Assembly: GCA_017934545.1 (NCBI GenBank) | Contig: JAGBJI010000012.1 | Coordinates: forward strand, 1 to 64,000 | DNA from: Bacteroidales bacterium | GTDB lineage: Bacteria > Bacteroidota > Bacteroidia > Bacteroidales > P3 | Reading direction: 5' to 3' | DNA: 64,000 bases | Shown: piece by piece, positions 52,682-62,101 of the stretch | How the letters are laid out: each line of letters starts with the position of its first letter | How positions within the stretch are numbered: the first letter of the stretch is position 1 | Position numbers and translations under genes: made by a program | The notes under the pieces: generated by a model | The model's input: only the letters and a program-made list of their open reading frames with translations | Told to the model about the DNA's origin: nothing | Databases searched by the model: none

Positions 52682-55042
52682 ATGAAGAAAGCCGTTGTTT
52701 ATATATTGCTCAATCTGATTTTGACGCATTTGGTCTACACCCAAAATGCGGAAAATCTGTCTTTGCCTTCGGACAGCGGCACTTGCTGCAAGACAGGATT
52801 GGTTTTAAGCGGCGGAGGTGCGAAAGGATTGGCACATATCGGCGTATTGAAAGCCTTTGAACAATACGGCATACCCATAGATTATATATGCGGCACGAGC
52901 ATGGGGGCAATCATCGGCGGTCTTTACGCCTCGGGCTACACTCCGCATGAGATTGAAGCGATTTTTTATTCGGACGAACTCAACGAATGGCTTTCCCAAA
53001 AGGTTGATGATAAGTATAAATCTTATGTACGCGTACCGCGTCAGGATGCATCGCTGTTAAACATCGGTTTGGACATAGACCGTAACTTCAAAGCCGACCT
53101 TCCTATGAGTTTAATCAACCCCGTGCAGATGGATTTTGCGTTTATGCAGTTCTTTACTTCGGCAAACGAAGTGTGCGGAGGCAACTACGACAAATTGATG
53201 ATACCATTTTTCTGTGTTGCAAGCGATGTCGGCAAGCGTGAACAGGTAATCATGCGGAGCGGAAACCTGGGACAATCCATCAGAGCGTCCATGACATTCC
53301 CTTTTGTGTTCTCTCCACTGAAACTGGGTGAGAGTCTGCTTTGCGACGGAGGCGTTTACAACAATTTTCCTGCACATGAGATGAAAGAGTTTTTCAATCC
53401 TGATGTGATGATTGGTGTAAAAGTTGCGGACAATTTCCAAGACCCGAACGAAGAAGACTTGCTTTTGTACATTGAAAATATGGTTGCATTGGACTCTAAA
53501 TACGAACTGCCGGGAGAAAAATCGGTTATGATTGAACCAGATATGAGTTTTGTTGCCATAATGGACTTCACCCAAAAGAAAGAATGTATAGACAGAGGTT
53601 ACCAAGCGGCATTGAAAAGCATTGAAAAGATACGCAGGTTCGTCAAAGACTCCGTAACTTCAGAGCAAAGGGAAGAAAAACGCAAAGCGTTTAATGAAAA
53701 GAAAAAACCTGAATCAATAGGCAATATAATCATTCACGGAGTTCCGCCGTCTGCACAGACACATCTTGAACGTATTTTGACAATGAATCTGCCTTTAAAC
53801 CGCATTACACTTGACAATATCAAAGCAAATTACCTTACCGTTGCCTCTTTGGCGGACATAAAATCGGTACAACCGACGGTATATTACGACAATTTTCTTC
53901 AATCTTATATATTGGATTTGAACGTAAAGACCAAAAACCTTCTTATAGCCAAAGTCGGCGGTATTCTTTCCACAGACCCAATCAGCAATATGTATGCAGG
54001 ATTGGAGTATAACTTTTTTCACCGATATTCGTACAGAATGCAGGTCAACGGATACTTCGGCCGTTACTATGCTTCGTCAATGCTGAACTTCAGAATGGAT
54101 TTTCCCAACAGGGTCCTGCCCTTTTATGCGGAAATGGAAGTGAATATAAACCGATGGAACTACTTTAGAAACCGAACGGGTCTGTTTGAATATTCGGCAA
54201 CCAACTACATGGTGGAAAGGGAAACCAATCTGCAGTTGCGGGCGGGCATTCCCACTACAAGACAAAGTAAATTGGTTGCCAAATTCGGTATAGGCGAATG
54301 CAGCGACAGGTATTTTAACAACAATGTAATTGTGAACACGGACACCAACGACGCAACCGTGTTCAGAAATATTGTCTTCGGAGTATCAAACGAGATGAAT
54401 ACACTGAACAACAATCAGATTCCGTCGGACGGAGCATACGCAAAACTCAATGCACAGATGGTTTCGGGTACGGAAGACTTTACTTCGGGAAGCAAGAATC
54501 AGCCCAATGCCGATTTTTCTTCATCACATTCGTGGGTGCAACTTGACTTGGAAACAAAGATATACCGCAAACTGACCCAAAAATATTCCTTCGGACTGTC
54601 GGCAAAGATATTCTATTCGTTCCAAGATTTGTTCCACACCTACAAAGCCTCGCTTTTGAACGCAGGGGTGTACACTCCGACAACGGAAACCTTTACTCGG
54701 TTTTACCCTGAATACCGTGCAAACCAATTTTTTGCCGCAGGCGGAGAACAAATACTTACTTTGGGTTCATCGTTTTTGGGAAATACTTCGTTAAGGTTAG
54801 GTTTTTACGGTTTTTTGCCGTTGAAAATCATCAAAGCAAACGAAGCCAACCTACCCTATTACGGCGGTTTCTTTGAAAAGATTTATGTCATAGGGGCATT
54901 GAGTTTCGTTACCGCAACGCCGCTTGGCAACATTGTTCTTTCATGTTCGTATACCCAAAGGGATGCAGGCTCATACAACCCTTGGAACGTGTCGTTGAGT
55001 TTCGGCAAAACCGTGTTTAACAACAAAAACATAGAAAAATAA
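52682..55042 (+). CDS. Patatin-like phospholipase with outer-membrane barrel (PlpD/RssA-BamA type)
   Basis: A 786-residue exported protein. Signal peptide to about residue 21, then a patatin domain with GGGAKG (44-49), the Ser-Asp dyad in GTSMG (S73) and DGG (D222), to about residue 320. A POTRA-like region (residues 345-420, [20 protein letters not shown]) and a C-terminal 16-strand-type barrel ([16 protein letters not shown] to [12 protein letters not shown]) follow, as in type Vd autotransporters. The patatin part is likely released or displayed through the barrel. Followed 5 bp on by the LolD-like ATPase gene. Confidence 0.9.
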   Translation: MKKAVVYILLNLILTHLVYTQNAENLSLPSDSGTCCKTGLVLSGGGAKGLAHIGVLKAFEQYGIPIDYICGTSMGAIIGGLYASGYTPHEIEAIFYSDELNEWLSQKVDDKYKSYVRVPRQDASLLNIGLDIDRNFKADLPMSLINPVQMDFAFMQFFTSANEVCGGNYDKLMIPFFCVASDVGKREQVIMRSGNLGQSIRASMTFPFVFSPLKLGESLLCDGGVYNNFPAHEMKEFFNPDVMIGVKVADNFQDPNEEDLLLYIENMVALDSKYELPGEKSVMIEPDMSFVAIMDFTQKKECIDRGYQAALKSIEKIRRFVKDSVTSEQREEKRKAFNEKKKPESIGNIIIHGVPPSAQTHLERILTMNLPLNRITLDNIKANYLTVASLADIKSVQPTVYYDNFLQSYILDLNVKTKNLLIAKVGGILSTDPISNMYAGLEYNFFHRYSYRMQVNGYFGRYYASSMLNFRMDFPNRVLPFYAEMEVNINRWNYFRNRTGLFEYSATNYMVERETNLQLRAGIPTTRQSKLVAKFGIGECSDRYFNNNVIVNTDTNDATVFRNIVFGVSNEMNTLNNNQIPSDGAYAKLNAQMVSGTEDFTSGSKNQPNADFSSSHSWVQLDLETKIYRKLTQKYSFGLSAKIFYSFQDLFHTYKASLLNAGVYTPTTETFTRFYPEYRANQFFAAGGEQILTLGSSFLGNTSLRLGFYGFLPLKIIKANEANLPYYGGFFEKIYVIGALSFVTATPLGNIVLSCSYTQRDAGSYNPWNVSLSFGKTVFNNKNIEK

Positions 55043-55047
55043 AGATT

Positions 55048-55701
55048 ATGATAGAGGTAAAAAACATATACAAATCATACGGCAATCTGCATGTTTTGCA
55101 AGATATTTCTTTTGAAATAAAACAAGGGGAAATCGTTGCAGTTACGGGAGCGTCGGGTGCGGGAAAGACCACGCTGTTAAATATAATCGGAACGCTTGAC
55201 AAGGCCGACAAAGGCCAAGTGATTATAAACAACCGTAATATAACTACACTCAAGGACAAGGAGTTGTCGCTTTTCAGAAACAAGGAGATTGGATTTGTGT
55301 TTCAATTCCACTATCTGCTCAACGAATTTACGGCTTTGGAAAACACCGTTATGCCCGCAGTGCTGTACAAAGGCAATAAAAAAGAAGCGACACAAAAAGC
55401 AATGGAACTATTGGACTTGCTGTCCGTTGCGGATAAATGCAATAATTTTCCGTCCGAACTTTCGGGCGGGGAACAACAACGTATAGCCATTGCCCGTGCG
55501 TTGATTAACTCGCCCTCAATAGTGCTTGCAGACGAACCGAGCGGCAATTTGGACTCAAAAAACTCGCAGGCATTGTTTGATTTGTTCTTTTTGTTAAGGG
55601 AAAAATTCAACCAAACCTTTGTCATTGTGACCCACAGTGAACTGTTTGCCGACAAATCGGACCGCAAACTTATAATCTCCGACGGTAAAATCACGGAATA
55701 A
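55048..55701 (+). CDS. lolD: ABC transporter ATPase, LolD-like
   Basis: A 217-residue ATPase with Walker A GASGAGKT (34-41), Q-loop region FVFQFHYLLNEFTALEN, signature LSGGEQQRIAIARAL and Walker B SIVLADEPSGNLD. FQFHYLLNEFTALENV is typical of LolD, which powers release of lipoproteins from the inner membrane to LolA. No LolC/E permease is next to it, so MacB- or FtsE-like use is possible. Co-transcribed with the patatin gene. Confidence 0.78.
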   Translation: MIEVKNIYKSYGNLHVLQDISFEIKQGEIVAVTGASGAGKTTLLNIIGTLDKADKGQVIINNRNITTLKDKELSLFRNKEIGFVFQFHYLLNEFTALENTVMPAVLYKGNKKEATQKAMELLDLLSVADKCNNFPSELSGGEQQRIAIARALINSPSIVLADEPSGNLDSKNSQALFDLFFLLREKFNQTFVIVTHSELFADKSDRKLIISDGKITE

Positions 55702-55723
55702 CAACCGAAAACATTTAATCTAT

Positions 55724-56461
55724 ATGTCAAATATAATATACGGAATACGTCCTGTGACGGAAGCCTTGCGTCAAGGCAGGCAATTGGAAAAAATTCTTAT
55801 GCAAACCAACCTGTCGGGTGAGAACATGCGGCAGTTAAAAGACGAACTGCGGGCGTCAAATCAGAACGTAAAAATTCAATACGTACCTGCGGAAAAACTT
55901 AACGCCGTTGCCAAAGGTGCAAATCATCAGGGAGTGATTGCATACGGCTCTTTGATTGAATACAGTGCTTTGGAAGAAACCGTTATGCAGATTTTTGAAA
56001 AAGGGAAAGTGCCTTTTATCTTGTTTTTAGACCACTTGACCGACGTACGCAACCTCGGTGCGATAGCAAGAACTGCACAGTGTGCGGGCGTTGATTGCAT
56101 TATCATTCCCAACGAAGGTTCCGCCCAAATCAATTCCGATGCCGTCAAAACCAGTGCAGGAGCGTTGTTGAGAATACCTGTATGCAAATCATCCAACACC
56201 AAAACCACGCTCAATTTTTTGCGTCAAAGCGGTATAAAACTTTACTCTGCAAGCGAGAAAGCAAATCTTCTTTACACCCAAGCCGACATGCGTGAACCTT
56301 TGTGTCTGATTATGGGAGCGGAAGACAAAGGCGTGAGCAAGGAAGCAATAAAGATGTCGGACGCTTTAGTGAAAATACCGATGAACGGCGACATCGAATC
56401 TCTGAATGTGTCAGTTGCTGCAGGTGTGTTGATTTACGAAGTCATCAGACAAAGAAATTAA
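55724..56461 (+). CDS. rlmB: 23S rRNA 2'-O-methyltransferase RlmB (SpoU family)
   Basis: A 245-residue SPOUT-class methyltransferase that in the family modifies G2251 of 23S rRNA. N-terminal substrate-binding domain (IYGIRPVTEALRQGRQLEKI) and the knotted C-terminal domain with LFLDHLTDVRNLGAIARTA, LIMGAEDKGVS and IPMNGDIESLNVSVAAGVLIYE. Complete. Last gene of this plus-strand group; a CATATG element and the lpxA terminator follow. Confidence 0.93.
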   Translation: MSNIIYGIRPVTEALRQGRQLEKILMQTNLSGENMRQLKDELRASNQNVKIQYVPAEKLNAVAKGANHQGVIAYGSLIEYSALEETVMQIFEKGKVPFILFLDHLTDVRNLGAIARTAQCAGVDCIIIPNEGSAQINSDAVKTSAGALLRIPVCKSSNTKTTLNFLRQSGIKLYSASEKANLLYTQADMREPLCLIMGAEDKGVSKEAIKMSDALVKIPMNGDIESLNVSVAAGVLIYEVIRQRN

Positions 56462-56512
56462 ACTTTACTCAACGGTCGGTCACTGCATTTAAGCATACAC
56501 TCTCTTATATAA

Positions 56513-56632
56513 ATTCAGAAAACAGTTTGAAAAAACATATGTATTTTTTCAAAAAAACATATGAATTTTAATCAAAAAACATATGTTTTTCGTTTCAAAA
56601 ACATATGTTTTTTGATTTTTCTTTTCCGAAAA
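56513..56632. repeat. CATATG intergenic element, four cores
   Basis: CATATG at 56536, 56558, 56580 and 56602, all 22 bp apart. Bounded by ATTCAGAAAACAG and CTTTTCCGAAAAC. Lies between convergent genes (rlmB and lpxA). Confidence 0.88.
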
Positions 56633-56654
56633 CAATTCTCTTTTTTAAGTAAAT

Positions 56655-56700
56655 AAAAAATCCTTTTCGGATTTTTTGGCTTTGTTTTCCGAAAAGGATT
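56655..56700 (-). terminator. Terminator of lpxA
   Basis: AATCCTTTTCGGA (56659-56671) pairs with TCCGAAAAGGATT (56688-56700). On the minus strand TTTTTTATTTAC follows. The stem includes the TTTTCCGAAAA word that ends the neighbouring repeat. Confidence 0.8.
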
Positions 56701-56723
56701 GGAATTAAAACTTATTATTGTGA

Positions 56724-57497
56724 TTAATTGTAACCTTTTATCAAACCGCGGTCTGCACGCTCTATGAACGTTGCTATAATATTGGTGTATTTATTCTGTT
56801 TTCTTGCTTTTATCTCTTCCAATGCACGCGAATAAGTGTAGCCGCATTGGAATACGGTGTGATAAATATCGTGTATTTCGTTGATGTCTTCCTGCGAAAA
56901 GCCTCTTCGGTGCAATCCTACGGAGTTGATACCGCAATACGATGCGGGTTGTCTGCCCACTTTTATATAAGGAGGGACGTCTTTGTCCAACAAAGTTCCG
57001 CCCGACAGCATTGCGTGCTGACCGACATGCACAAATTGGTGTATGGCAGTAAGTCCGCCCGTAAGCACGAAGTCTTCTATTTCTATATGTCCTGCAAGTG
57101 TCGTGTTATTTGCCAGAACACAATGGTTGCCGATGACACAATCGTGGGCTATATGGGAGTATGCCATTATCAGATTGTCCGACCCGATGCGTGTGGTGCC
57201 GCGTGCAGCCGTACCTCTGTTGATTGTAACGTATTCCCTTATAGTGTTGTTGTTACCGATTTCAACGGTTGTGTATTCATTGTCAAATTTCAAATCCTGC
57301 GGAACTGCGGCTATGCTCGCACCAGGGAATATTCTGCAATTATTTCCTATTCTTGCTCCGGGAAAAATAACGGCTCCGCTTCCTATATAACAATTGTCCC
57401 CTATCACTACATCGTTGTGAATAACTGCAAACGGTTCTATCTGCACGTTTTTGCCTATCTGTGCTTGAGGGTTAAGTACATAAAGCTGATTGTTCAT
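56724..57497 (-). CDS. lpxA: UDP-N-acetylglucosamine acyltransferase LpxA
   Basis: First enzyme of lipid A synthesis; moves a 3-hydroxyacyl chain from ACP to UDP-GlcNAc. 257 residues with left-handed-helix hexapeptide repeats (IGKNVQIEPFAVIHNDVVIGDNCYIG) and the active-site region AYSHIAHDCVIGN. The C-terminal helical part is normal. It follows lpxC-fabZ by 31 bp on the same strand; this order is standard in Bacteroidetes. Confidence 0.95.
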   Translation of the reverse strand: MNNQLYVLNPQAQIGKNVQIEPFAVIHNDVVIGDNCYIGSGAVIFPGARIGNNCRIFPGASIAAVPQDLKFDNEYTTVEIGNNNTIREYVTINRGTAARGTTRIGSDNLIMAYSHIAHDCVIGNHCVLANNTTLAGHIEIEDFVLTGGLTAIHQFVHVGQHAMLSGGTLLDKDVPPYIKVGRQPASYCGINSVGLHRRGFSQEDINEIHDIYHTVFQCGYTYSRALEEIKARKQNKYTNIIATFIERADRGLIKGYN

Positions 57498-57528
57498 ATT
57501 TTTTATTTTTTGGATTGTCTTTTCTTCC

Positions 57529-58911
57529 TTATGCTTTGCTGACCATAGCCATCATTGTTGCCTCTACGCAGATTTTATTTCCCACATAAGCCGTACCTTT
57601 CATACGTACTATGCCGCGGCGTATAGGTTCGGTTTGCACAACTTTCAACAACAACGTGTCACCCGGTACAACTTTGTTACGGAATTTCACCTCTTCAAAT
57701 TTCATAAAGTAGGTGTTGTACTTTTCGTCCGGTTTTGCATCTTTCAAAACAAGCATTCCGCCTGTTTGACCCAACGCTTCCACGATAAGAACGCCCGGCA
57801 TAACGGGTTCTTCGGGGAAATGACCGTTGAAAAAGTCCTCATTGCCCGTAACGTTTTTCAATCCCACCACATAATCCGTGCCGACTTCCGTAATTTTGTC
57901 TATCATCAGCATAGGGAAACGGTGAGGCAGTCTTTTCTTTATCTCACATATGTCAAAGACAGGTTCTTTGTTCGGGTCGTAAACCGGAACGGAATCTATT
58001 GTATTCATACTGTTTTTTATTAATTTTGCGAAATTCGTGTTTGATTTGTGACCCGGCCTCAATATAATAAACTCTCCTTTTATGTTTTTTGCCGCAAGCG
58101 ATATATCGCCTACGAAATCCAAAAGTTTATGTCTTGCCGGCTCGTTCGGATATTGCAACTTAACGGTGTTCAACACACCATGCTCGGTATGGATATCCTC
58201 TTTGTTTTTGTTGAAAAACTTTCCGATTTTATCAGCCGTCGCATCGTCAATAGGTTTGTCTGCAAAAACGATGGCATTTGCCAAATCGCCGCCTTTTATC
58301 AAGTTGTTATCCAACAAAAATGCTATCTCCGAAAGAAAGACAAAGGTTCTGCATGAAGCAAAATCTGAATTGAACGCCTGCAATCCGTCCATTTCCGCCA
58401 TCTGTGTTCCGATTAAATCGGAATTGAAACTGATTGTTGATTTTACGGAAAAGTTTTCGGAAGGCAAGGCTATATATTCCGTCATTTTATCTTCCGATAT
58501 ATAATGGTACGGAACCTTTATTTCAAGGTATTGTTTTTCTTCTGAAAGTTCTTTTACACCTGCCTGTTCTATCAGCTGCACCCAATACTTGGCACTTCCG
58601 TCCAATATGGGCAACTCGCCGCAGTTGACCTCAATCCGCAAGTTGTCTATACCACTGGCAAACAATGCTGCAAGACAATGTTCAACCGTTGCAACGGTAG
58701 CATTGTTTTGAGTCAAAGAAGTACCACGCGAAGTGTCGGAAACATTCTCCGCAACGGCTTGTATTACAGGTTGGTTTTCAAGGTCGGTACGTACAAAATA
58801 AATACCTTCGCCGTCCTTTGCAGGCACCAGAGTTACATTGGACAGTTGCCCTGTATGCAATCCCCTGCCTTCAATATTCACTGTATTATTGAGTGTTCGT
58901 TGTCTGTCCAT
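57529..58911 (-). CDS. lpxC/fabZ: Bifunctional LpxC deacetylase / FabZ dehydratase
   Basis: A 460-residue fusion. Residues 1 to about 300 are LpxC (UDP-3-O-acyl-GlcNAc deacetylase): NIEGRGLHTGQ, TVEHCLAALFASGIDNLRIEV with a zinc His, and ARHKLLDFVGD. Residues about 310-460 are FabZ (3-hydroxyacyl-ACP dehydratase): PHRFPMLMIDKI and GHFPEEPVMPGVLIVEALGQ. The fusion is usual in Bacteroidetes. I start at MDRQRT: a promoter with -7 box at 58921-58928 rules out the 92 codons upstream and leaves a leader of only a few nucleotides. Confidence 0.95.
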   Translation of the reverse strand: MDRQRTLNNTVNIEGRGLHTGQLSNVTLVPAKDGEGIYFVRTDLENQPVIQAVAENVSDTSRGTSLTQNNATVATVEHCLAALFASGIDNLRIEVNCGELPILDGSAKYWVQLIEQAGVKELSEEKQYLEIKVPYHYISEDKMTEYIALPSENFSVKSTISFNSDLIGTQMAEMDGLQAFNSDFASCRTFVFLSEIAFLLDNNLIKGGDLANAIVFADKPIDDATADKIGKFFNKNKEDIHTEHGVLNTVKLQYPNEPARHKLLDFVGDISLAAKNIKGEFIILRPGHKSNTNFAKLIKNSMNTIDSVPVYDPNKEPVFDICEIKKRLPHRFPMLMIDKITEVGTDYVVGLKNVTGNEDFFNGHFPEEPVMPGVLIVEALGQTGGMLVLKDAKPDEKYNTYFMKFEEVKFRNKVVPGDTLLLKVVQTEPIRRGIVRMKGTAYVGNKICVEATMMAMVSKA

Positions 58912-58920
58912 ATTAGTTTG

Positions 58921-58951
58921 CAAAAGTACATATTTTTTGCGGTATGGCAAA
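58921..58951 (-). promoter_or_regulatory. Promoter of lpxC-fabZ-lpxA
   Basis: Minus strand: TTTG (58948-58951), 19-bp spacer, TACTTTTG (58921-58928). The start codon is 10 bp beyond the -7 box. Confidence 0.8.
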
Positions 58952-59061
58952 GATTTTGATAATACTTTTTTAGTCTGCAAGTAAAAAAAACAGGTAAAAA
59001 AGTCTGTTAAATAAATTTTTATAATTATTTTTGCAAAGTAAAAAGACAAAATCTCACTGAT

Positions 59062-59508
59062 ATGAAAAAGGTATTTGCAATAATGATGCTGTGTTTGTTC
59101 GGCATTAATCTTTATTCCCAGCAAAGCAAAGCGTGGTATCCTGCTTATTTTTCCAAAGATTACGCAGTGGTTGCAGTCAATGCACACACTACGGACGAAG
59201 AACTGCTGAAAATAAGAAAGGATATACTCAAATACACCTCTATCAGGTTCACCAATTTTGACGTCATACGGTCTGCAAACGGCGACATTTATTTTTTGTC
59301 CATGGAAGTTGACTGCCGTGACGGTTACAGCGGCAAAATATCACATGCCTTTGAACCGGGCGACACCACATACTACGGTTTCGTACGCGATTTTTCGCTC
59401 AACACATATAAAAAACCGTTCTTCATTGGCAATCTTTGTTCGCCTTATTCGGGCATCAACCACGTTGAAGAATATATCTTAAACAAGCAAAAAGAAGAGG
59501 AACAATAA
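59062..59508 (+). CDS. Small exported hypothetical protein
   Basis: A 148-residue protein with signal peptide 1-20 (MMLCLFGINLYSQQ). Two Cys in the mature part (CRDGYSG and NLCSPYSG) could form a disulfide. It ends in a charged tail. No family recognised. Divergent from lpxC, with a -7 box TATTTTTG at 59026-59033. Confidence 0.7.
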   Translation: MKKVFAIMMLCLFGINLYSQQSKAWYPAYFSKDYAVVAVNAHTTDEELLKIRKDILKYTSIRFTNFDVIRSANGDIYFLSMEVDCRDGYSGKISHAFEPGDTTYYGFVRDFSLNTYKKPFFIGNLCSPYSGINHVEEYILNKQKEEEQ

Positions 59509-59552
59509 TTTTTTTTGAAAACAATACATCCGATTCTGATTCGGCTTTTGCC

Positions 59553-59652
59553 GATTCAGAAAACAATCTTAAAAAAATAGGTTTTTTGTAGTAAAAAACC
59601 TATTTTTTTGATGCAAAAAACCTATTTTTTTTCAAACTCTTTTCAGAAAAGG
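59553..59652. repeat. 22-bp-spaced intergenic element (word variant 3)
   Basis: ATAGG (59577-59581), CCTAT (59599-59603) and CCTAT (59621-59625) with centres 22 bp apart, each with A-tract before and T-tract after. The first two form a hairpin. Bounded by GATTCAGAAAAC and TTTTCAGAAAAG, the same ends as the CATATG elements. Lies between convergent genes. Confidence 0.78.
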
Positions 59653-59733
59653 CAAAATTGTATTCTGAATCTACGGCGGTGTTCTCTGAATTTACCGACA
59701 CAATATCCGTATTCCGCACCGTCATACACACAC

Positions 59734-59774
59734 AAAAAAAGGGCATCTTTAGAACAAGATGCCCCTTAAAAAAA
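59734..59774. terminator. Bidirectional terminator after the hydrogenase operon
   Basis: GGGCATCTT (59741-59749) pairs with AAGATGCCC (59756-59764), with A/T runs on both sides. It serves the minus-strand hydrogenase operon. Confidence 0.85.
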
Positions 59775-59794
59775 AACATTGTTATGAAAAAATA

Positions 59795-60274
59795 TCAACG
59801 TTGATATTCTGCGATGATGTCTTTAACCTGGTCGGTTGTTATTCTTCCGTACACTTTGTCGCCTACCAATGCAACGGGAGCAAGTCCGCATGCACCCACG
59901 CAACGCAAACAGTTGATGGAGAATTTTCCGTCAGGCGTAGTTTCGCCGATATTGATACCCAATTGACGTTTGAATTCGTCCAAAATCTTTTCGCTTCCGC
60001 GTACATAACATGCCGTTCCCAAACATACGCTTATAGGATGTTCGCCTTTAGGTAACATTGTGAAGAATGAATAAAAGGTTACTATTCCGTATATATGTGC
60101 GGCACTGACATGGATTTGTTCTGCGATTAACTCCTGTACCTCTGCCGGTAAATAGCCGAAAGTGTTCTGCACTTCGTGCAGGATATTTATCGCTTCCCCA
60201 GCTTTGTTGCCGTGAGCGGCACAAATATCCTTTATCTTTTGTATTTTATTGTCGTCCAATTTTACTTTTGCCAT
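59795..60274 (-). CDS. hydC: Hydrogenase-associated NuoE-like [2Fe-2S] subunit
   Basis: A 159-residue thioredoxin-like ferredoxin of the NuoE/HndA/HydC family. Four cluster Cys are seen: CLGTACYVRG and, later, CLRCVGACGLAPV. The N-terminal helical part has VQNTFGYLPAEVQELIAE. It carries electrons between the flavin subunit and the hydrogenase. Last gene of the operon, 30 bp after hydA. Confidence 0.9.
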   Translation of the reverse strand: MAKVKLDDNKIQKIKDICAAHGNKAGEAINILHEVQNTFGYLPAEVQELIAEQIHVSAAHIYGIVTFYSFFTMLPKGEHPISVCLGTACYVRGSEKILDEFKRQLGINIGETTPDGKFSINCLRCVGACGLAPVALVGDKVYGRITTDQVKDIIAEYQR

Positions 60275-60304
60275 TTTTGTAAACGTTTTAAAAGTTAAAC
60301 AATC

Positions 60305-62089
60305 TTATTCCTTAACAAATTCAACCTTATCCGACTTGTCAAAATAGTGCGTGTGAAGCAAGTGATGCGATTTCTCTCCGCACGGTTCGCCCAAGTATTC
60401 TTTGTAAAGTTGTTGGATATAAGGATTTTCGTGCGATTTACGCAAAGGTTTGTCCTTATCTTCTTCGTAAATGGCTGCAAAACGTCTTTCAACTTTAGAG
60501 AAATCGCCGTGATGGTAAGGTTGACCTGCTCCTCCTACACATCCGCCCGGACAAGCCATGACTTCAATAGCGTGGAAGAACTCTTTGCCCTCTTTAACCT
60601 TATCCAAAAGTTTGCGGGCATTGCCCAAACCGTGTGCAATTCCTATATGGATAGGCGTTCCGTTGAAATCAACCGTTGCTTCCCTTACTCCGTCCATACC
60701 TCTCAACTCATTGAAATCAACTTTCTCCAATGTTTTGCCTGTAAACAACTCATAAGCGGTACGTGTTGCAGCTTCTATAACGCCGCCCGTAGCTCCGAAG
60801 ATAACAGCGGCTCCCGTACTTTCACCAAGCGGCTTGTCAAAGTCTTCTTCAGGCAATGAGTTGAAGTCAATGTTGAATTGTTTGATGAGTTCCGCCAACT
60901 CACGCGTGGTAAGCGAGTAATCAACGTCAGGGTTGCCGTCGGTTTTGAACTCATCTCTTTGACATTCAAATTTCTTTGCAACACAAGGCATGATACTTAC
61001 AACAACCATGTCCTCACGTTTTATTCCGAGTTTTTCAACCCAATAACTCTTTGCCACGGCTCCGAACATCTGCATAGGAGATTTTGCAGTGGACGGAATA
61101 TCCAACATATCAGGGTAATAAGTTTCAAAGAAGTTTACCCAACCCGGACAACATGAAGTCATAATCGGCAATTTCACCGACTTATCTCCTTTTATATATT
61201 TGTCAATACGTCCCAACATCTCCGTACCTTCTTCCATTATGGTAAGGTCTGCCGCAAAGTCAGTATCAAATACATAATCAAATCCTATTCTTCTAAGTGC
61301 TGCAGCCATCTTACCCGTAACTCTTGTTCCAGGAGTCAGACCGAACTCTTCGCCGATAGCCACACGGACTGCAGGAGCGGTCTGTACGACAACGGTTTTC
61401 TTCGGGTCATTCAAAGCATTGATAACTTGACGGGTATGGTCTACCTCTGCCAATGCTCCGACAGGACAAGCCTGAACGCATTGTCCGCACATAACGCAAG
61501 GAGATTTTGCAAGGTCTTGCTCAAATGCCGTTGCAACCACAGCCATAAATCCTCTGTTAACTGCAGACAACGCTCCTACTGTCTGCAATTTATTACATAC
61601 CGTTTCGCAACGGCGGCACATTATACATTTGTTAACATCCCTTATAATGGCAGGCGATAAATCTTTTCTGTATGTAGATTGCTCTCCCTTGAAAGTAATA
61701 TCTCTTATACCCAGTTCCTGTGCCAATGTCTGCAATTCGCACTTTCCGCTCTTGGCACAAGTAAGGCATGATGCAGGGTGGTCGCTGAGCATAAGCTCCA
61801 CTACAGTTCTTCTTGCATTGACTACTTTCAATGAATGCGTCTTAACAACCATTCCCTCGGATACATTGGTTGCGCAGGCAGGAGCTAAATTGCCTTTGCC
61901 CTCTACTTCAACCACGCAAACACGGCAGCATCCGGGCTTATTTTCTATGCCTTGTCCTTTAAGTTCATAATAACATAATGTAGGTATTTTAATTCCTATC
62001 GATGCGGCTGCTTTTAATATTGTAGTACCTTTAGCAACCTGTACCTGTTTGTTATCTATCGTTAAATTTACTAATTGTTCCATTTTCAA
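60305..62089 (-). CDS. hydA: [FeFe] hydrogenase catalytic subunit (HydA/HndD type)
   Basis: A 594-residue hydrogenase. N-terminal [2Fe-2S] domain (TLCYYELKG, CCRVCVVEV), a His-ligated cluster region (HPASCLTCAKSGKCELQ), two [4Fe-4S] sites (CIMCRRCETVC; CVMCGQCVQACP), then the H-cluster motifs L1 TSCCPGW, L2 MPCVAKKFE and L3 ACPGGCVGGAGQP, and a small-subunit tail. This is the M3 type of electron-bifurcating hydrogenases, which couple H2 to NAD(P)H and ferredoxin. All key residues are present. Maturases HydE/F/G are not in the window. Confidence 0.96.
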   Translation of the reverse strand: MKMEQLVNLTIDNKQVQVAKGTTILKAAASIGIKIPTLCYYELKGQGIENKPGCCRVCVVEVEGKGNLAPACATNVSEGMVVKTHSLKVVNARRTVVELMLSDHPASCLTCAKSGKCELQTLAQELGIRDITFKGEQSTYRKDLSPAIIRDVNKCIMCRRCETVCNKLQTVGALSAVNRGFMAVVATAFEQDLAKSPCVMCGQCVQACPVGALAEVDHTRQVINALNDPKKTVVVQTAPAVRVAIGEEFGLTPGTRVTGKMAAALRRIGFDYVFDTDFAADLTIMEEGTEMLGRIDKYIKGDKSVKLPIMTSCCPGWVNFFETYYPDMLDIPSTAKSPMQMFGAVAKSYWVEKLGIKREDMVVVSIMPCVAKKFECQRDEFKTDGNPDVDYSLTTRELAELIKQFNIDFNSLPEEDFDKPLGESTGAAVIFGATGGVIEAATRTAYELFTGKTLEKVDFNELRGMDGVREATVDFNGTPIHIGIAHGLGNARKLLDKVKEGKEFFHAIEVMACPGGCVGGAGQPYHHGDFSKVERRFAAIYEEDKDKPLRKSHENPYIQQLYKEYLGEPCGEKSHHLLHTHYFDKSDKVEFVKE

Positions 62090-62101
62090 TATCCTCCTAC
62101 A

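Noticed and set aside
56655-56700. Treating the lpxA hairpin as part of the CATATG element
   Set aside because: It shares a TTTTCCGAAAA word with the element's right end but has no 22-bp core and follows lpxA as a normal terminator.
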